From JAGCJX01 sp045638645 (GTDB lineage: Bacteria > Bacteroidota > Bacteroidia > Bacteroidales > UBA932), in NCBI GenBank assembly GCA_045638645.1, contig JAZUBU010000001.1, forward strand, positions 1-64,000: 64,000 nt of DNA. The letters run 5' to 3'. A program made the translations under genes and the position numbers. Below are positions 34,514 through 41,924 of the stretch, piece by piece. How positions within the stretch are numbered: the first letter of the stretch is position 1; every line of letters starts with the position of its first letter. The notes beneath the pieces were generated by a model, which worked only from the letters and a program-made list of their open reading frames with translations, was not told where the DNA came from and searched no databases.

Positions 34514-34547
34514 AAGAGGCGACCTCAAAGGTTTGCCTCTTTTTTTG
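34514..34547 (+). terminator. Terminator of the ferredoxin gene
   Basis: AAGAGGCGACCT (34514-34525) pairs with AGGTTTGCCTCTT (34529-34541) with one G-T pair and a tiny loop, followed by six or more T. Confidence 0.92.
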
Positions 34548-34595
34548 TATATTTGTAAGTTCATAAGTTGTATCCAATCAATGCATTGAGGAGGT

Positions 34596-36590
34596 ATGAA
34601 ACGCATATTGTTTTCGTTAGTTGTAGTTATATTTTCGTTAATTCTTGCCCCTTCTTCAGAGGCGCAGACGATGCGCATGTCGCTGGATGGGGAAGTGGTG
34701 TTGCAACCGGGTGACATGGATGCCAAGTCGTATTATCCCCTACAGGATCAGAACGACAATTTGTGTGCCATCCTCAAAGTATCGGTGACGAACAAGTTGA
34801 AAAATCCCCTGGTCCTGGAGACGGGCGGACTGGCCGTGGTGAAACGACAGGAACAGGAGTCGGGCGAGATCTGGTTCTGGCTGCCGTACCAGGTCCGCAA
34901 CCTGCGGTTCCTTTGTTCGGAGTACCAGCCGATGGACCCGATTCCGGTCCGTTTGGAAAAGGGGAAGGTGTACCGCTTGACCCTGCGGACCGATGCGCAG
35001 GTGCAGACCATCACCAATGCCGTCGCAGCTTATAATTTTCTGAAGTTCCAGATTGCTCCGGCCGAGGCGGTGAATGCGTTTGTCTCTGTGGGCAAGACTG
35101 CGGCCTGTGAATTGGGCGGGCAGTATGTGACGAATGGGAAATATTCAAAGCGGCTGGACTATGGCGAATACTATTACAGGATCGAACACGAGTTTTACAA
35201 GACGGTGACCGGGAAAGTCCGGGTGTCAGAACAGAACCAGACGCATGACATTGTTCTGGAGCCTGCTTTTTCGTATTTGAAAATAACCAGCGAACCGAGT
35301 GGGGCGCGTGTGGCCATCAACGGGAAACTGGTGGGAAGCACGCCCTATGAGTCCAAGGAACGGTTTGCCGCAGGTCGCGTGTCGGTCCGTTTGCAGGCAG
35401 AAGATTATGCGCTGCTGGAGGAGGCTGTGATCGTACAAGGCGAAGGGAAGGTTCAGACCTGTCATTTTGCGCTGGTACCTCAGTTTGCAACCGTGACTTG
35501 TGTGAGTGAGGCGGCGGATGCGGAAATCTGGCTGGACGACCAGCGGATGGGGATGGGATCCTGGACCGGTCCGGTGAGCAGCCAGTCTTCGCATATTCTG
35601 GAAGCCCGTAAGGCCGGCCACCAGCCGCAAAGTGTTTCATTTGTGGTGGAAAGTGGGGAGACCAAGACGGTGAAGGTCGGTGCTCCCATTGCCTTGCTGG
35701 GCAACATTGTGCTGGAGAGTGTTCCGGACGAATGCGAAGTGTGGATCGATGGCCAGCCCCAAGGCGCGACTCCGTTTGTGAACCACCTGCTGGTGGGCAG
35801 ACACCGGGTCGTTTTGAAGAAGAAGGGTTATGTGGATCAGGCCTTTGAAATCCAAGTGGCACACAACCAGACACAGGAAGAACGGCGGACCCTGGTGGCC
35901 AGTCAGGCGGATTTCGGCATCGAGCTCGCGTACGTGCAAGGAGGGACATTTGCCATGGGGGCTACGGCCGAACAGCATGCCGATGTGCGCGAAAACGAAG
36001 GTCCGGTGCACGAAGTGACCCTGGATGATTTTTATATCGGGAAATACGAGGTAACCCAGGCCCAATGGACCGCCGTCATGGGTTACAATCCGAGTGGTTT
36101 TCAAGGGGATGCCCTGCCGGTGGAAAATGTCTCCTGGCAGGAGATTCAGGATTTTCTGGAAAAATTGAGTACGGCTACCGGTAAGACCTACCGTTTGCCG
36201 ACCGAAGCGGAATGGGAATATGCCGCCCGCGGTGGCCGGATGAGCGAAGGTTTCTTGTATGCCGGCAGCAACGAGCTGGCGTCGGTGGCCTGGTTTGAGG
36301 ACAATGCCGGTAGCCAAACGCACCCCGTTGGCTTGAAACTGCCGAACGAATTGGGTTTGTATGACTTGAGCGGCAATGTCTGGGAATGGTGTCAGGATGT
36401 GTACGGTGCCTATTCCGCCGAGGCACAAACCAATCCCGTCGGTCCGGACCGGGGACCCGGCTATGTGCTCCGGGGCGGCTGTCTGGTCAGCAACACCGGC
36501 TTCTGTCGGGTGACTTTCCGGGACTACAACAACCCTGCAAGCCGGGTGGGTTTGCGTATCAGTGGCTTCCGCGTGGTGATGGAGCCGTAA
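34596..36590 (+). CDS. PEGA plus FGE/SUMF1-fold exported protein (non-diversified paralog of the DGR target)
   Basis: The 664-residue product has a signal peptide (MKRILFSLVVVIFSLILA...EAQ), an N-terminal region shared with the next gene ('KNPLVLETGGLAV', 'EIWFWLPYQVRNL'), two or three PEGA-like repeats (about 225-430; 'LKITSEPSGARVAINGK', 'VPDECEVWIDGQ') and a C-terminal formylglycine-generating-enzyme-like domain (about 439-664; 'YRLPTEAEWEYAARGG', 'GNVWEWCQD', 'SGFRVV'). It aligns along its length with the 36617 gene, so the two are a tandem duplication. Its last 45 codons are unrelated at DNA level to the template repeat, so it is not a present DGR target. The ATG is preceded by a strong GAGGAGG, unusual here. 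Confidence 0.9.
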   Translation: MKRILFSLVVVIFSLILAPSSEAQTMRMSLDGEVVLQPGDMDAKSYYPLQDQNDNLCAILKVSVTNKLKNPLVLETGGLAVVKRQEQESGEIWFWLPYQVRNLRFLCSEYQPMDPIPVRLEKGKVYRLTLRTDAQVQTITNAVAAYNFLKFQIAPAEAVNAFVSVGKTAACELGGQYVTNGKYSKRLDYGEYYYRIEHEFYKTVTGKVRVSEQNQTHDIVLEPAFSYLKITSEPSGARVAINGKLVGSTPYESKERFAAGRVSVRLQAEDYALLEEAVIVQGEGKVQTCHFALVPQFATVTCVSEAADAEIWLDDQRMGMGSWTGPVSSQSSHILEARKAGHQPQSVSFVVESGETKTVKVGAPIALLGNIVLESVPDECEVWIDGQPQGATPFVNHLLVGRHRVVLKKKGYVDQAFEIQVAHNQTQEERRTLVASQADFGIELAYVQGGTFAMGATAEQHADVRENEGPVHEVTLDDFYIGKYEVTQAQWTAVMGYNPSGFQGDALPVENVSWQEIQDFLEKLSTATGKTYRLPTEAEWEYAARGGRMSEGFLYAGSNELASVAWFEDNAGSQTHPVGLKLPNELGLYDLSGNVWEWCQDVYGAYSAEAQTNPVGPDRGPGYVLRGGCLVSNTGFCRVTFRDYNNPASRVGLRISGFRVVMEP

Positions 36591-36616
36591 GCAGTAACGA
36601 TTAAACAGTTTTTACA

Positions 36617-38662
36617 ATGAAATATCTTTTTCGAATGTGCGTTTGCCTGGTGGTGATGCTGGGTTTGCAAGTTGGTTTTGGTTCTGACGCCGTGGCGCAG
36701 TCGATGACGATGACGCTGGACGGAGAGGTTGTGTTGCAGCCGCAGGACATGGATGCGACGTCGTATTCTCCGGTACGGGATGCGAACGACAATCTCTGTG
36801 CATTGTTGAAAGTGACGGTGACCAACAAGTTGAAGAATCCGTTGGTGCTGGAGACGGGTGGACTGGCGGTGGAAAAACGGGAAGAACAGGTGAACGGCGA
36901 GATCTGGTTCTGGGTGCCGTATCAGGTTCGGAACCTGCATTTCAGTTGTTCGGAGTACAAGCCGATGCCTCCGGTTCCGGTCCGTTTGCAGGAAGGGAAG
37001 GTGTATCGTCTGACACTTCGGACGGATGCCCAGGTCAAGTCCTTTATAGATGTTGTCGAGAATTTTAATTTCTTGAAAATTCAGGTCTTGCCGGAGGAAG
37101 CGGTAGGTGCATTTGTGTCGGTCGGTCGGACCCAGAATTATGAGGTGGAGGCTAAATACACAGAAGAGGGAGGTTTGTACACTTCCTCCCTTCCATTGGA
37201 TTATGGGGAGTATTTCTACAAGATTGAACACGAGCATTACGAGACGCTGGAGGGTCGTGTACAACTGACCGCTACCACGCCCAAGCAGACGGTTGCCTTG
37301 CGTCCTGCATACGGCATATTGAAGATTACCAGTGAACCCACTGGAGCGGTGGTGGCGATTGATGGGAAACGGGTTGGAACAACTCCGTGGACTTCGGCCA
37401 AACTGGCTAGGGGAACGGTCCAGATGCGTTTGCAAAGTCCGCAATATGCTTTGTACGAGGAAACGGTTCAGGTATTGGGCAATGGACAGGTGCAGTCGCA
37501 TCATTGTAAGCTCGTACCTCAGTTTGGAACCATTACCTGTCGCAGCGAGATGGCGGATGCAGAAATTTGGGTGGACCAGGAGTACAAGGGTGTGGGTTCC
37601 TGGACGGGGACATTGAGTAGCCAGGCGCCGCATGTATTGGAAGCCCGAAAATCCGGTCATCAATCTCAAAGTATATCCTTTACAGTGGCCAATGGCGAGC
37701 AGAAGACCGAAGTGGTGGGAGCCCCGGTTCCGATGTACGGTACTTTGGTTTTGAGTACGACTCCCGCCGACGTCCGCGTGTCCATCGATGGAGAAACAAT
37801 GGGAGAGACACCGCTAGTACAACGTTTGCTCGTTGGCAAGCATACGGTTGTTTTGAAGAAGGAGGGTTACGAGGATTTGAGCTTTGAGGTGACGGTGGCT
37901 CACAACCAGCGGTTGGATGAAAAGCGGAGCTTGGAGAAACGTCAGCCCGAGTCCAAGCAGGCAGGGCCGGGGGCCTCATTAGCCGCGGACTTCGGTATCG
38001 AAATGGTCTTTGTGGAAGGGGGGACCTTCCAGATGGGAGCGACTTCGGAGCAAGGTTCGGATGCGGATAGTGACGAAAAACCGGTACATTCAGTGACGGT
38101 CACGGATTTTTACATCGGTAAATACGAAGTGACCCAAGCGCAATGGAAGGCAGTGATGGGGAATAACCCGAGCCGTTTCCAAGGAGATAATCTTCCTGTT
38201 GAGAATGTTTCCTGGAACGATATTCAAGAGTTTATCAAGAAATTGAACCGACTTACCGGCAAGAAGTATCGTCTGCCGACTGAGGCGGAATGGGAATATG
38301 CAGCCCGTGGCGGAAAGAAGAGCAAGGGGTACAAATATGCGGGCAGCAATAGTATTGGAGAGGTTGCTTGGTATGATAGTAACAGCGGCTATGAGACCCA
38401 TCCTGTCGGTCAAAAGCAACCGAACGAACTGGGCCTGTATGATATGAGTGGAAACGTGTGGGAATGGTGTCAGGATTGGTATGGGAATTATAACTCTTCC
38501 TCCCAAACGAACCCCTCGGGTCCTGCCAGTGGTTCGTACCGTGTGCTTCACGGGGGTAGTTGGTCCTACTACGCAAGGAACTGTCGCGTATCCAATCGGG
38601 ACAGCAACTCCCCCTCCAGCAGGCGCCACAACTACGGGTTCCGTTTGGTTTTGCTCCCCTAA
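36617..38662 (+). CDS. DGR target: secreted PEGA plus C-type-lectin-fold (FGE/SUMF1) variable protein
   Basis: The 681-residue product has a signal peptide (to about 28, ...AVAQ), a conserved N-terminal region (30-225), PEGA repeats (about 233-290, 305-360 and 373-430) and a C-terminal FGE/SUMF1 domain (about 457-681) with 'FVEGGTFQMG', 'YRLPTEAEWEYAARGG' and 'GNVWEWCQDWYG'. The last 45 codons are the variable repeat. Variable residues by comparison with the template are Y641, S650, Y651, Y652, D662, S663, S665, S668, R670, H671 and Y673; N664 and N672 still match it. In known DGRs this fold displays diversified ligand-binding residues. Periplasmic or surface location is inferred from the signal peptide; there is no lipobox. 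The ligand is unknown, and enzymatic formylglycine formation is unlikely. Confidence 0.93.
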   Translation: MKYLFRMCVCLVVMLGLQVGFGSDAVAQSMTMTLDGEVVLQPQDMDATSYSPVRDANDNLCALLKVTVTNKLKNPLVLETGGLAVEKREEQVNGEIWFWVPYQVRNLHFSCSEYKPMPPVPVRLQEGKVYRLTLRTDAQVKSFIDVVENFNFLKIQVLPEEAVGAFVSVGRTQNYEVEAKYTEEGGLYTSSLPLDYGEYFYKIEHEHYETLEGRVQLTATTPKQTVALRPAYGILKITSEPTGAVVAIDGKRVGTTPWTSAKLARGTVQMRLQSPQYALYEETVQVLGNGQVQSHHCKLVPQFGTITCRSEMADAEIWVDQEYKGVGSWTGTLSSQAPHVLEARKSGHQSQSISFTVANGEQKTEVVGAPVPMYGTLVLSTTPADVRVSIDGETMGETPLVQRLLVGKHTVVLKKEGYEDLSFEVTVAHNQRLDEKRSLEKRQPESKQAGPGASLAADFGIEMVFVEGGTFQMGATSEQGSDADSDEKPVHSVTVTDFYIGKYEVTQAQWKAVMGNNPSRFQGDNLPVENVSWNDIQEFIKKLNRLTGKKYRLPTEAEWEYAARGGKKSKGYKYAGSNSIGEVAWYDSNSGYETHPVGQKQPNELGLYDMSGNVWEWCQDWYGNYNSSSQTNPSGPASGSYRVLHGGSWSYYARNCRVSNRDSNSPSSRRHNYGFRLVLLP

Positions 38663-38663
38663 G
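38529..38663 (+). repeat. DGR variable repeat (VR)
   Basis: These 135 bp align without gaps to 40219-40353. Fourteen positions differ, and all are A in the template: 38537, 38564, 38565, 38567, 38570, 38600, 38604, 38609, 38610, 38619, 38624, 38625, 38627 and 38633. All other positions are identical, including the last 30 bp (38634-38663), which should contain the initiation-of-mutagenic-homing site. The repeat includes the stop codon of the target gene. Changes fall only in the first two bases of AAC codons. Confidence 0.97.
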
Positions 38664-38685
38664 TTTAAAAATAAAAAGAATAAAA

Positions 38686-38753
38686 ACATAGACAAAAAGC
38701 TCAGAGAAAGAAGGTCTCGGAGAGACTTCTAACGATGAGCTGATTGTCTATGT
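38686..38753 (+). other. Long imperfect hairpin/cruciform downstream of the VR
   Basis: ACATAGACAA (38686-38695) pairs with TTGTCTATGT (38744-38753). After a 2x2 internal loop, AGCTCA (38698-38703) pairs with TGAGCT (38736-38741). An inner stem follows, AGAA.GTCTC with GAGACTTCT (about 38709-38730, one bulge). There is no T run afterwards, so it is not an ordinary terminator. It begins 22 bp past the VR and no equivalent hairpin follows the TR. Hairpins just after the VR aid target recognition in the Bordetella phage DGR, so a similar role is inferred. Confidence 0.75.
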
Positions 38754-38780
38754 GAAAATGCACACAGTTGAGAAAAGTCT

Positions 38781-39215
38781 ATGATACAGTTTCAGTTGTT
38801 CTCCATACAATTGCCTCCCCAGCCGGAAGAAGTGGAGCGATTGAACCATTTTTTGCGTTCGCATCGGGTGGTGGATATTCATAAAGAGTTGGTCCAAACC
38901 GGGAATGTTGCTTCGTGGACGTTTTGTGTCCAATATCATTTTGAGGGATCTGCAGTTCCGGCTGAGCCGGCCAGACGCAAGAAAGTGGATTATAAGGACG
39001 TGCTTTCAGAGGAGCATTTCAAGTTGTTTCAGCGCTTTCGGGAAGTGCGCAAGCAGGTGGCGGAGCAGGAGGCACTACCAGCTTATGCTGTGTTTACGGA
39101 TGAAGAGTTGTCTAAAATTGTGCAATTGGAGAATCGTACCGAGTCCAGCATCTGTTCCATTTCTGGTATCGGAATGGCTCGGGCTCAGAAGTATGCGAGT
39201 TTTTTTGTAGATTAG
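38781..39215 (+). CDS. DGR accessory protein with HRDC domain
   Basis: The 144-residue product has an N-terminal segment (1-60; 'FQLFSIQLPPQPEEVERLNHFL') of the kind found in DGR-linked HRDC proteins. From about 75 to 144 it is an HRDC (helicase and RNase D C-terminal) domain: 'DVLSEEHFKLFQRFREVRKQ', 'YAVFTDEELSKI' and 'ICSISGIGMARAQKY', the last being a helix-hairpin-like nucleic-acid-binding turn. It occupies the place of the Avd protein in other DGRs and is not itself an Avd four-helix bundle. It probably binds the RT, the RNA template or target DNA during mutagenic homing. It is 7 bp ahead of the RT gene. Confidence 0.88.
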   Translation: MIQFQLFSIQLPPQPEEVERLNHFLRSHRVVDIHKELVQTGNVASWTFCVQYHFEGSAVPAEPARRKKVDYKDVLSEEHFKLFQRFREVRKQVAEQEALPAYAVFTDEELSKIVQLENRTESSICSISGIGMARAQKYASFFVD

Positions 39216-39222
39216 TAAGGTT

Positions 39223-40218
39223 ATGGTCAAGCGTGTGGGATATTTGATGGAGAAGGTTGCGGATTTGGATAACTTATACCTGGCTTATCTGAAGGCTCGT
39301 CGGGGAAAGCGGGATTCAGAGAGTGTTCGCGAATACGAGAAGAACCTGCACGAATCCATTGCAAAATTGAGAGACCAGTTCTTGAACGGGACAGTCCCTG
39401 TTGGGGATTATTCCTATTTCAAAATCTTTGATCCCAAAGAACGCTTGATTTGTGCGGCGCCTTTTCCGGAGCGCGTGATGCATCACGCACTAATGAATAT
39501 CTTGCATCCCTATTTTGACCGGCATCTTATTCCGGATACGTATGCGACCCGTATTGGGAAAGGGGTTTATGCAGCTTTATCAAGAGCAATGTATGGGATG
39601 AAGTCTTGTCGTTATGTGGCAAAGTTGGATGTCCGGAAGTATTTTGATTCTATTCATCACGATGTGTTGAAGGCCAAATTGCGGAGAATGTTCAAGGATC
39701 CGGCCCTCCTTTCGCTAATGGACAAGATTATTGATAGTTATGAGGTACTGCCCAATCAAGGTTTGCCAATTGGAAATCTGACCAGCCAATATTTTGCAAA
39801 TCATTACCTTTCACGTTTGGACCATTGGCTGGTTGATGTTGTACGAGTGCCAGTATATGTACGCTATATGGATGATATTCTTGTATTCGGTGATAGTCGG
39901 GAGGAATTGCTGTCCTTGGTCCGACAAATCCGAAGCGTTGTTCGTGAACAGGAATGTTTGGAATTCAAACCGGAATTGTTGCATCCTACCAGTTTGGGAA
40001 TTCCTTTTTTGGGATACAAACTTTTTCCGAACCGGCTTCTGTTGAATGGGCGTTCAAAACGAAGGTTTAAAGAGAAACTGAAATTGTATAATTCTCTGCT
40101 GAGTAAAGGAATGTGGTCCCAACAGGACTATTATGAGCACATTACACCTCTATGTTCCTTTGTGCAAAAAGCAGACAGTATCCAATTCAGGAGAAACGTG
40201 TTAAAGACTGTAGGGTAG
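39223..40218 (+). CDS. DGR reverse transcriptase
   Basis: The 331-residue product is a typical size for DGR RTs. It opens with 'DLDNLYLAYLKARRGKR', typical of the DGR RT N-terminus. The active site comprises Asp136 (AKLDVRKYFDSI) and the YMDD box (215-218). Between them 'QGLPIGNLTSQYFAN' (179-193) has the DGR-specific IGxxxSQ motif in place of the QGxxxSP of group II introns and retroviruses; this motif is linked to adenine misincorporation. 'FLGYKLF' (262-268) is the primer-grip region. There is no maturase or endonuclease domain. It copies the adjacent TR RNA into mutated cDNA for transfer to the VR. The stop codon abuts the TR. Confidence 0.97.
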   Translation: MVKRVGYLMEKVADLDNLYLAYLKARRGKRDSESVREYEKNLHESIAKLRDQFLNGTVPVGDYSYFKIFDPKERLICAAPFPERVMHHALMNILHPYFDRHLIPDTYATRIGKGVYAALSRAMYGMKSCRYVAKLDVRKYFDSIHHDVLKAKLRRMFKDPALLSLMDKIIDSYEVLPNQGLPIGNLTSQYFANHYLSRLDHWLVDVVRVPVYVRYMDDILVFGDSREELLSLVRQIRSVVREQECLEFKPELLHPTSLGIPFLGYKLFPNRLLLNGRSKRRFKEKLKLYNSLLSKGMWSQQDYYEHITPLCSFVQKADSIQFRRNVLKTVG

Positions 40219-40353
40219 GTGGTTCGAACCGTGTGCTTCACGGGGGTAGTTGGAACAACAACGCAAGGAACTGTCGCGTATCCAATCGGAACAACAACAA
40301 CCCCTCCAACAGGAACAACAACAACGGGTTCCGTTTGGTTTTGCTCCCCTAAG
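40219..40353 (+). ncRNA. DGR template repeat (TR)
   Basis: This 135-bp invariant donor copy starts at the base after the RT stop codon (40216-40218). It contains 38 adenines by my count, concentrated in thirteen AAC codons when read in the VR frame. Because AAC codons can only become NNC codons through changes at A, stop codons cannot arise. It is presumably transcribed with the RT mRNA as the template RNA. The sequence after 40353 diverges from the sequence after the VR. Confidence 0.97.
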
Positions 40354-40596
40354 CTTGGGTGTCAGATGGATGTCGGTGCTCAAACAAGTCTTTGACCCAT
40401 CCTTGCTTGGCAGGGATAAATCCGGCAATCGTGGATTGCTATTTGAAACGGAGTAGCCCTGTTGCGGATGCGACAGGGTCGAAACGATGCTCTGTTATTT
40501 CTTGAATAAATCGCAATGGCTATCCATTAGCCAATCAGGCTGAAGGTGAAATAATGGCGTTGATCCTGAATTGTGGACCGCCTTTACGTGAATCGA
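40354..40596 (+). other. Non-coding region between TR and hipT with small hairpins
   Basis: No open reading frame of note was found in these 243 bp. Two hairpins are visible: CCCTGT/ACAGGG at about 40457-40479, and GGCTA/TAGCC around 40519-40533. The first part may belong to the TR-containing RNA, whose 3' flank contributes to cDNA priming in studied DGRs. Neither hairpin has a T run, so no clear terminator was seen for the DGR transcript. Confidence 0.45.
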
Positions 40597-41604
40597 TTAG
40601 TCTTCGTTGTTTCTTCGTTGGAATCTTCTTAGCCGTTCTTCGTAGGAACGCTTATACATCCGTTTGCAACGGTCATCCAGGAATGAGCGGTTGATCAGGT
40701 CATTGACCAAAGGCTGTTCGGTAGCAAATTGATCCAGAATGGCTTCCATTTTTTTTGGAAGAACACCGATTCGGCGGCCGAAGGTAGCAAAGTCGTCGCG
40801 GCAGGGGTGGCCTGTTCTTCGGTAGATTTCCGAGTGGAATTCTTGGGGCATCAGTCCGTCTTGTAGGGCAAAATCTCCATCGTCGATGTGAAGGGAGGTG
40901 TTCAGCAGGTCGTAGGCCGGAGTCAGGATGTAGTCTCCGTCTGCCGTTTGTTGCAACGAGAAATTCTTCAAATGGGCATCTCCATTGCCAAACAAGTAGT
41001 TGAAGACGACGATGGAGAATAAATGAGTCATTTCAACCGCCCAGGCGGCCGTGTATTTGCGAAGGAGGGATGCGACATCCTCGTAACTGCCCATGTATTT
41101 GAAGTCTTTGCCGTGCGTGTGTGTGGCTTTCCCCGCCAAGGATGCAAAATCTTCTTGAGCGATTTTGGAGCCGTCATTGGCGTAGTCAAAACGTTTTGTG
41201 ATGTACACCAATCGTCCGTCCGGGCAAAAGGCGATGGCATTTTCTGCAGTTTTGATTTTGTAGACCTGTTTTGCGATTTGCATGGTGAGGTGCTCGTTGG
41301 CCGGGAGTTGGTCCCGATAACGCAGGTGTTTGTAGTCGGGAGCCGGTTTGATCAGGTACCGTCCCGCTTCTCCGTGGCGGGCCAGGCAGATTTTTTTATC
41401 ACGGATGACCGCTGACAACTTCTCCTGTACCCCAGAAATGGAAATGTTGTTGATGGCTGAGATGAAGTCTTCTTGATCAGCGTCGTAATTGAAATCCAGC
41501 CAGGGAGAAACCTTTTGGCCGTCAAACAGTGAGCGAAGGCAAGCCGGACTGTATTGGTCGTGGCCTGTAGCCAGGGTTCCAGGGCATACGTTGATCGTTT
41601 TCAT
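40597..41604 (-). CDS. hipT: HipT-like toxin kinase (HipA C-terminal kinase domain)
   Basis: The 335-residue product matches the kinase part of HipA without its N-terminal subdomain, which is encoded by the preceding gene. The Gly-rich loop is 'NNISISGVQEKLSA', with Ser55-Ile-Ser57; an S-x-S autophosphorylation motif at this place is characteristic of HipT in the tripartite HipBST system. The catalytic loop is 'GNGDAHLKNF' (Asp209), and the metal-binding Asp is in 'YDLLNT' (Asp232). It is predicted to phosphorylate an aminoacyl-tRNA synthetase or another translation protein; HipT of E. coli O127 modifies TrpS, HipA modifies GltX. The start overlaps the hipS stop by 4 bp. Confidence 0.88.
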   Translation of the reverse strand: MKTINVCPGTLATGHDQYSPACLRSLFDGQKVSPWLDFNYDADQEDFISAINNISISGVQEKLSAVIRDKKICLARHGEAGRYLIKPAPDYKHLRYRDQLPANEHLTMQIAKQVYKIKTAENAIAFCPDGRLVYITKRFDYANDGSKIAQEDFASLAGKATHTHGKDFKYMGSYEDVASLLRKYTAAWAVEMTHLFSIVVFNYLFGNGDAHLKNFSLQQTADGDYILTPAYDLLNTSLHIDDGDFALQDGLMPQEFHSEIYRRTGHPCRDDFATFGRRIGVLPKKMEAILDQFATEQPLVNDLINRSFLDDRCKRMYKRSYEERLRRFQRRNNED

Positions 41605-41921
41605 AGTTCTTTCAGGGTAATTGCACCGATGGTGTCCTGGCCAGCTGTAGCCAGCAACAATCCAAAGGCATCATTCTCGTCAATTTTCAGTGTCCGGCAT
41701 TGCAGGGCTTTGTTGGCTCCTTCTGAAAGCATGTTGCAGAAGAACGGAAAGAGAGCATCGGCTACATAGGGTTCCTTGCGTTTGGGGAAGGCCAATGAAA
41801 TGGCTTTGAGTTGGTTGTCCAACAAGTAGGCGTCATCGTATTGGAAGATGTACTGACCTTCCTCTGTTTCTGATAGGGTTCCCGCCGGAATGCCCTTTGA
41901 GAAGATTCTTGCAGTTCTCAT
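41601..41921 (-). CDS. hipS: HipS-like antitoxin (HipA N-terminal subdomain protein)
   Basis: The 106-residue product corresponds to the first subdomain of HipA ('GIPAGTLSETEEGQYIFQY', 'ISLAFPKRKEPY', 'LFPFFCNMLSEGANKALQCR', 'AFGLLLATAGQDTIGAITL'). In single-chain HipA this is fused to the kinase; here it is free and placed between hipB and hipT, exactly as in HipBST operons, where HipS neutralises HipT. Function is inferred from position and homology. It starts 3 bp after hipB. Confidence 0.85.
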   Translation of the reverse strand: MRTARIFSKGIPAGTLSETEEGQYIFQYDDAYLLDNQLKAISLAFPKRKEPYVADALFPFFCNMLSEGANKALQCRTLKIDENDAFGLLLATAGQDTIGAITLKEL

Positions 41922-41924
41922 TGC

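Noticed and set aside
36451..36590. A second variable repeat at the end of the first paralog
   Set aside because: Its DNA does not match the template at non-adenine positions, so it cannot have been produced by homing from this template.
36617..38662. Active formylglycine-generating enzyme for sulfatases
   Set aside because: The gene is a DGR target with PEGA repeats and a signal peptide, and no sulfatase gene is nearby. The fold is reused as a binding scaffold in DGR targets.
38781..39215. Avd four-helix accessory protein
   Set aside because: The C-terminal half reads as an HRDC domain, and the sequence lacks the early 'ENLYLAYRKARKGK'-like helix pattern; a similar pattern occurs at the N-terminus of the RT instead.
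39223..40218. Group II intron or retron reverse transcriptase
   Set aside because: No intron ends, maturase or endonuclease domain, and no retron msr/msd-like structure. The IGNLTSQ motif and the adjacent TR/VR pair are DGR features.
40152..40352. An open frame of 66 codons covering the end of RT and the template repeat, resembling the end of the target protein
   Set aside because: It lies in another frame of the RT gene and only looks protein-like because the template repeat copies the target's coding end. It lacks a start signal and is better explained as the DGR template.
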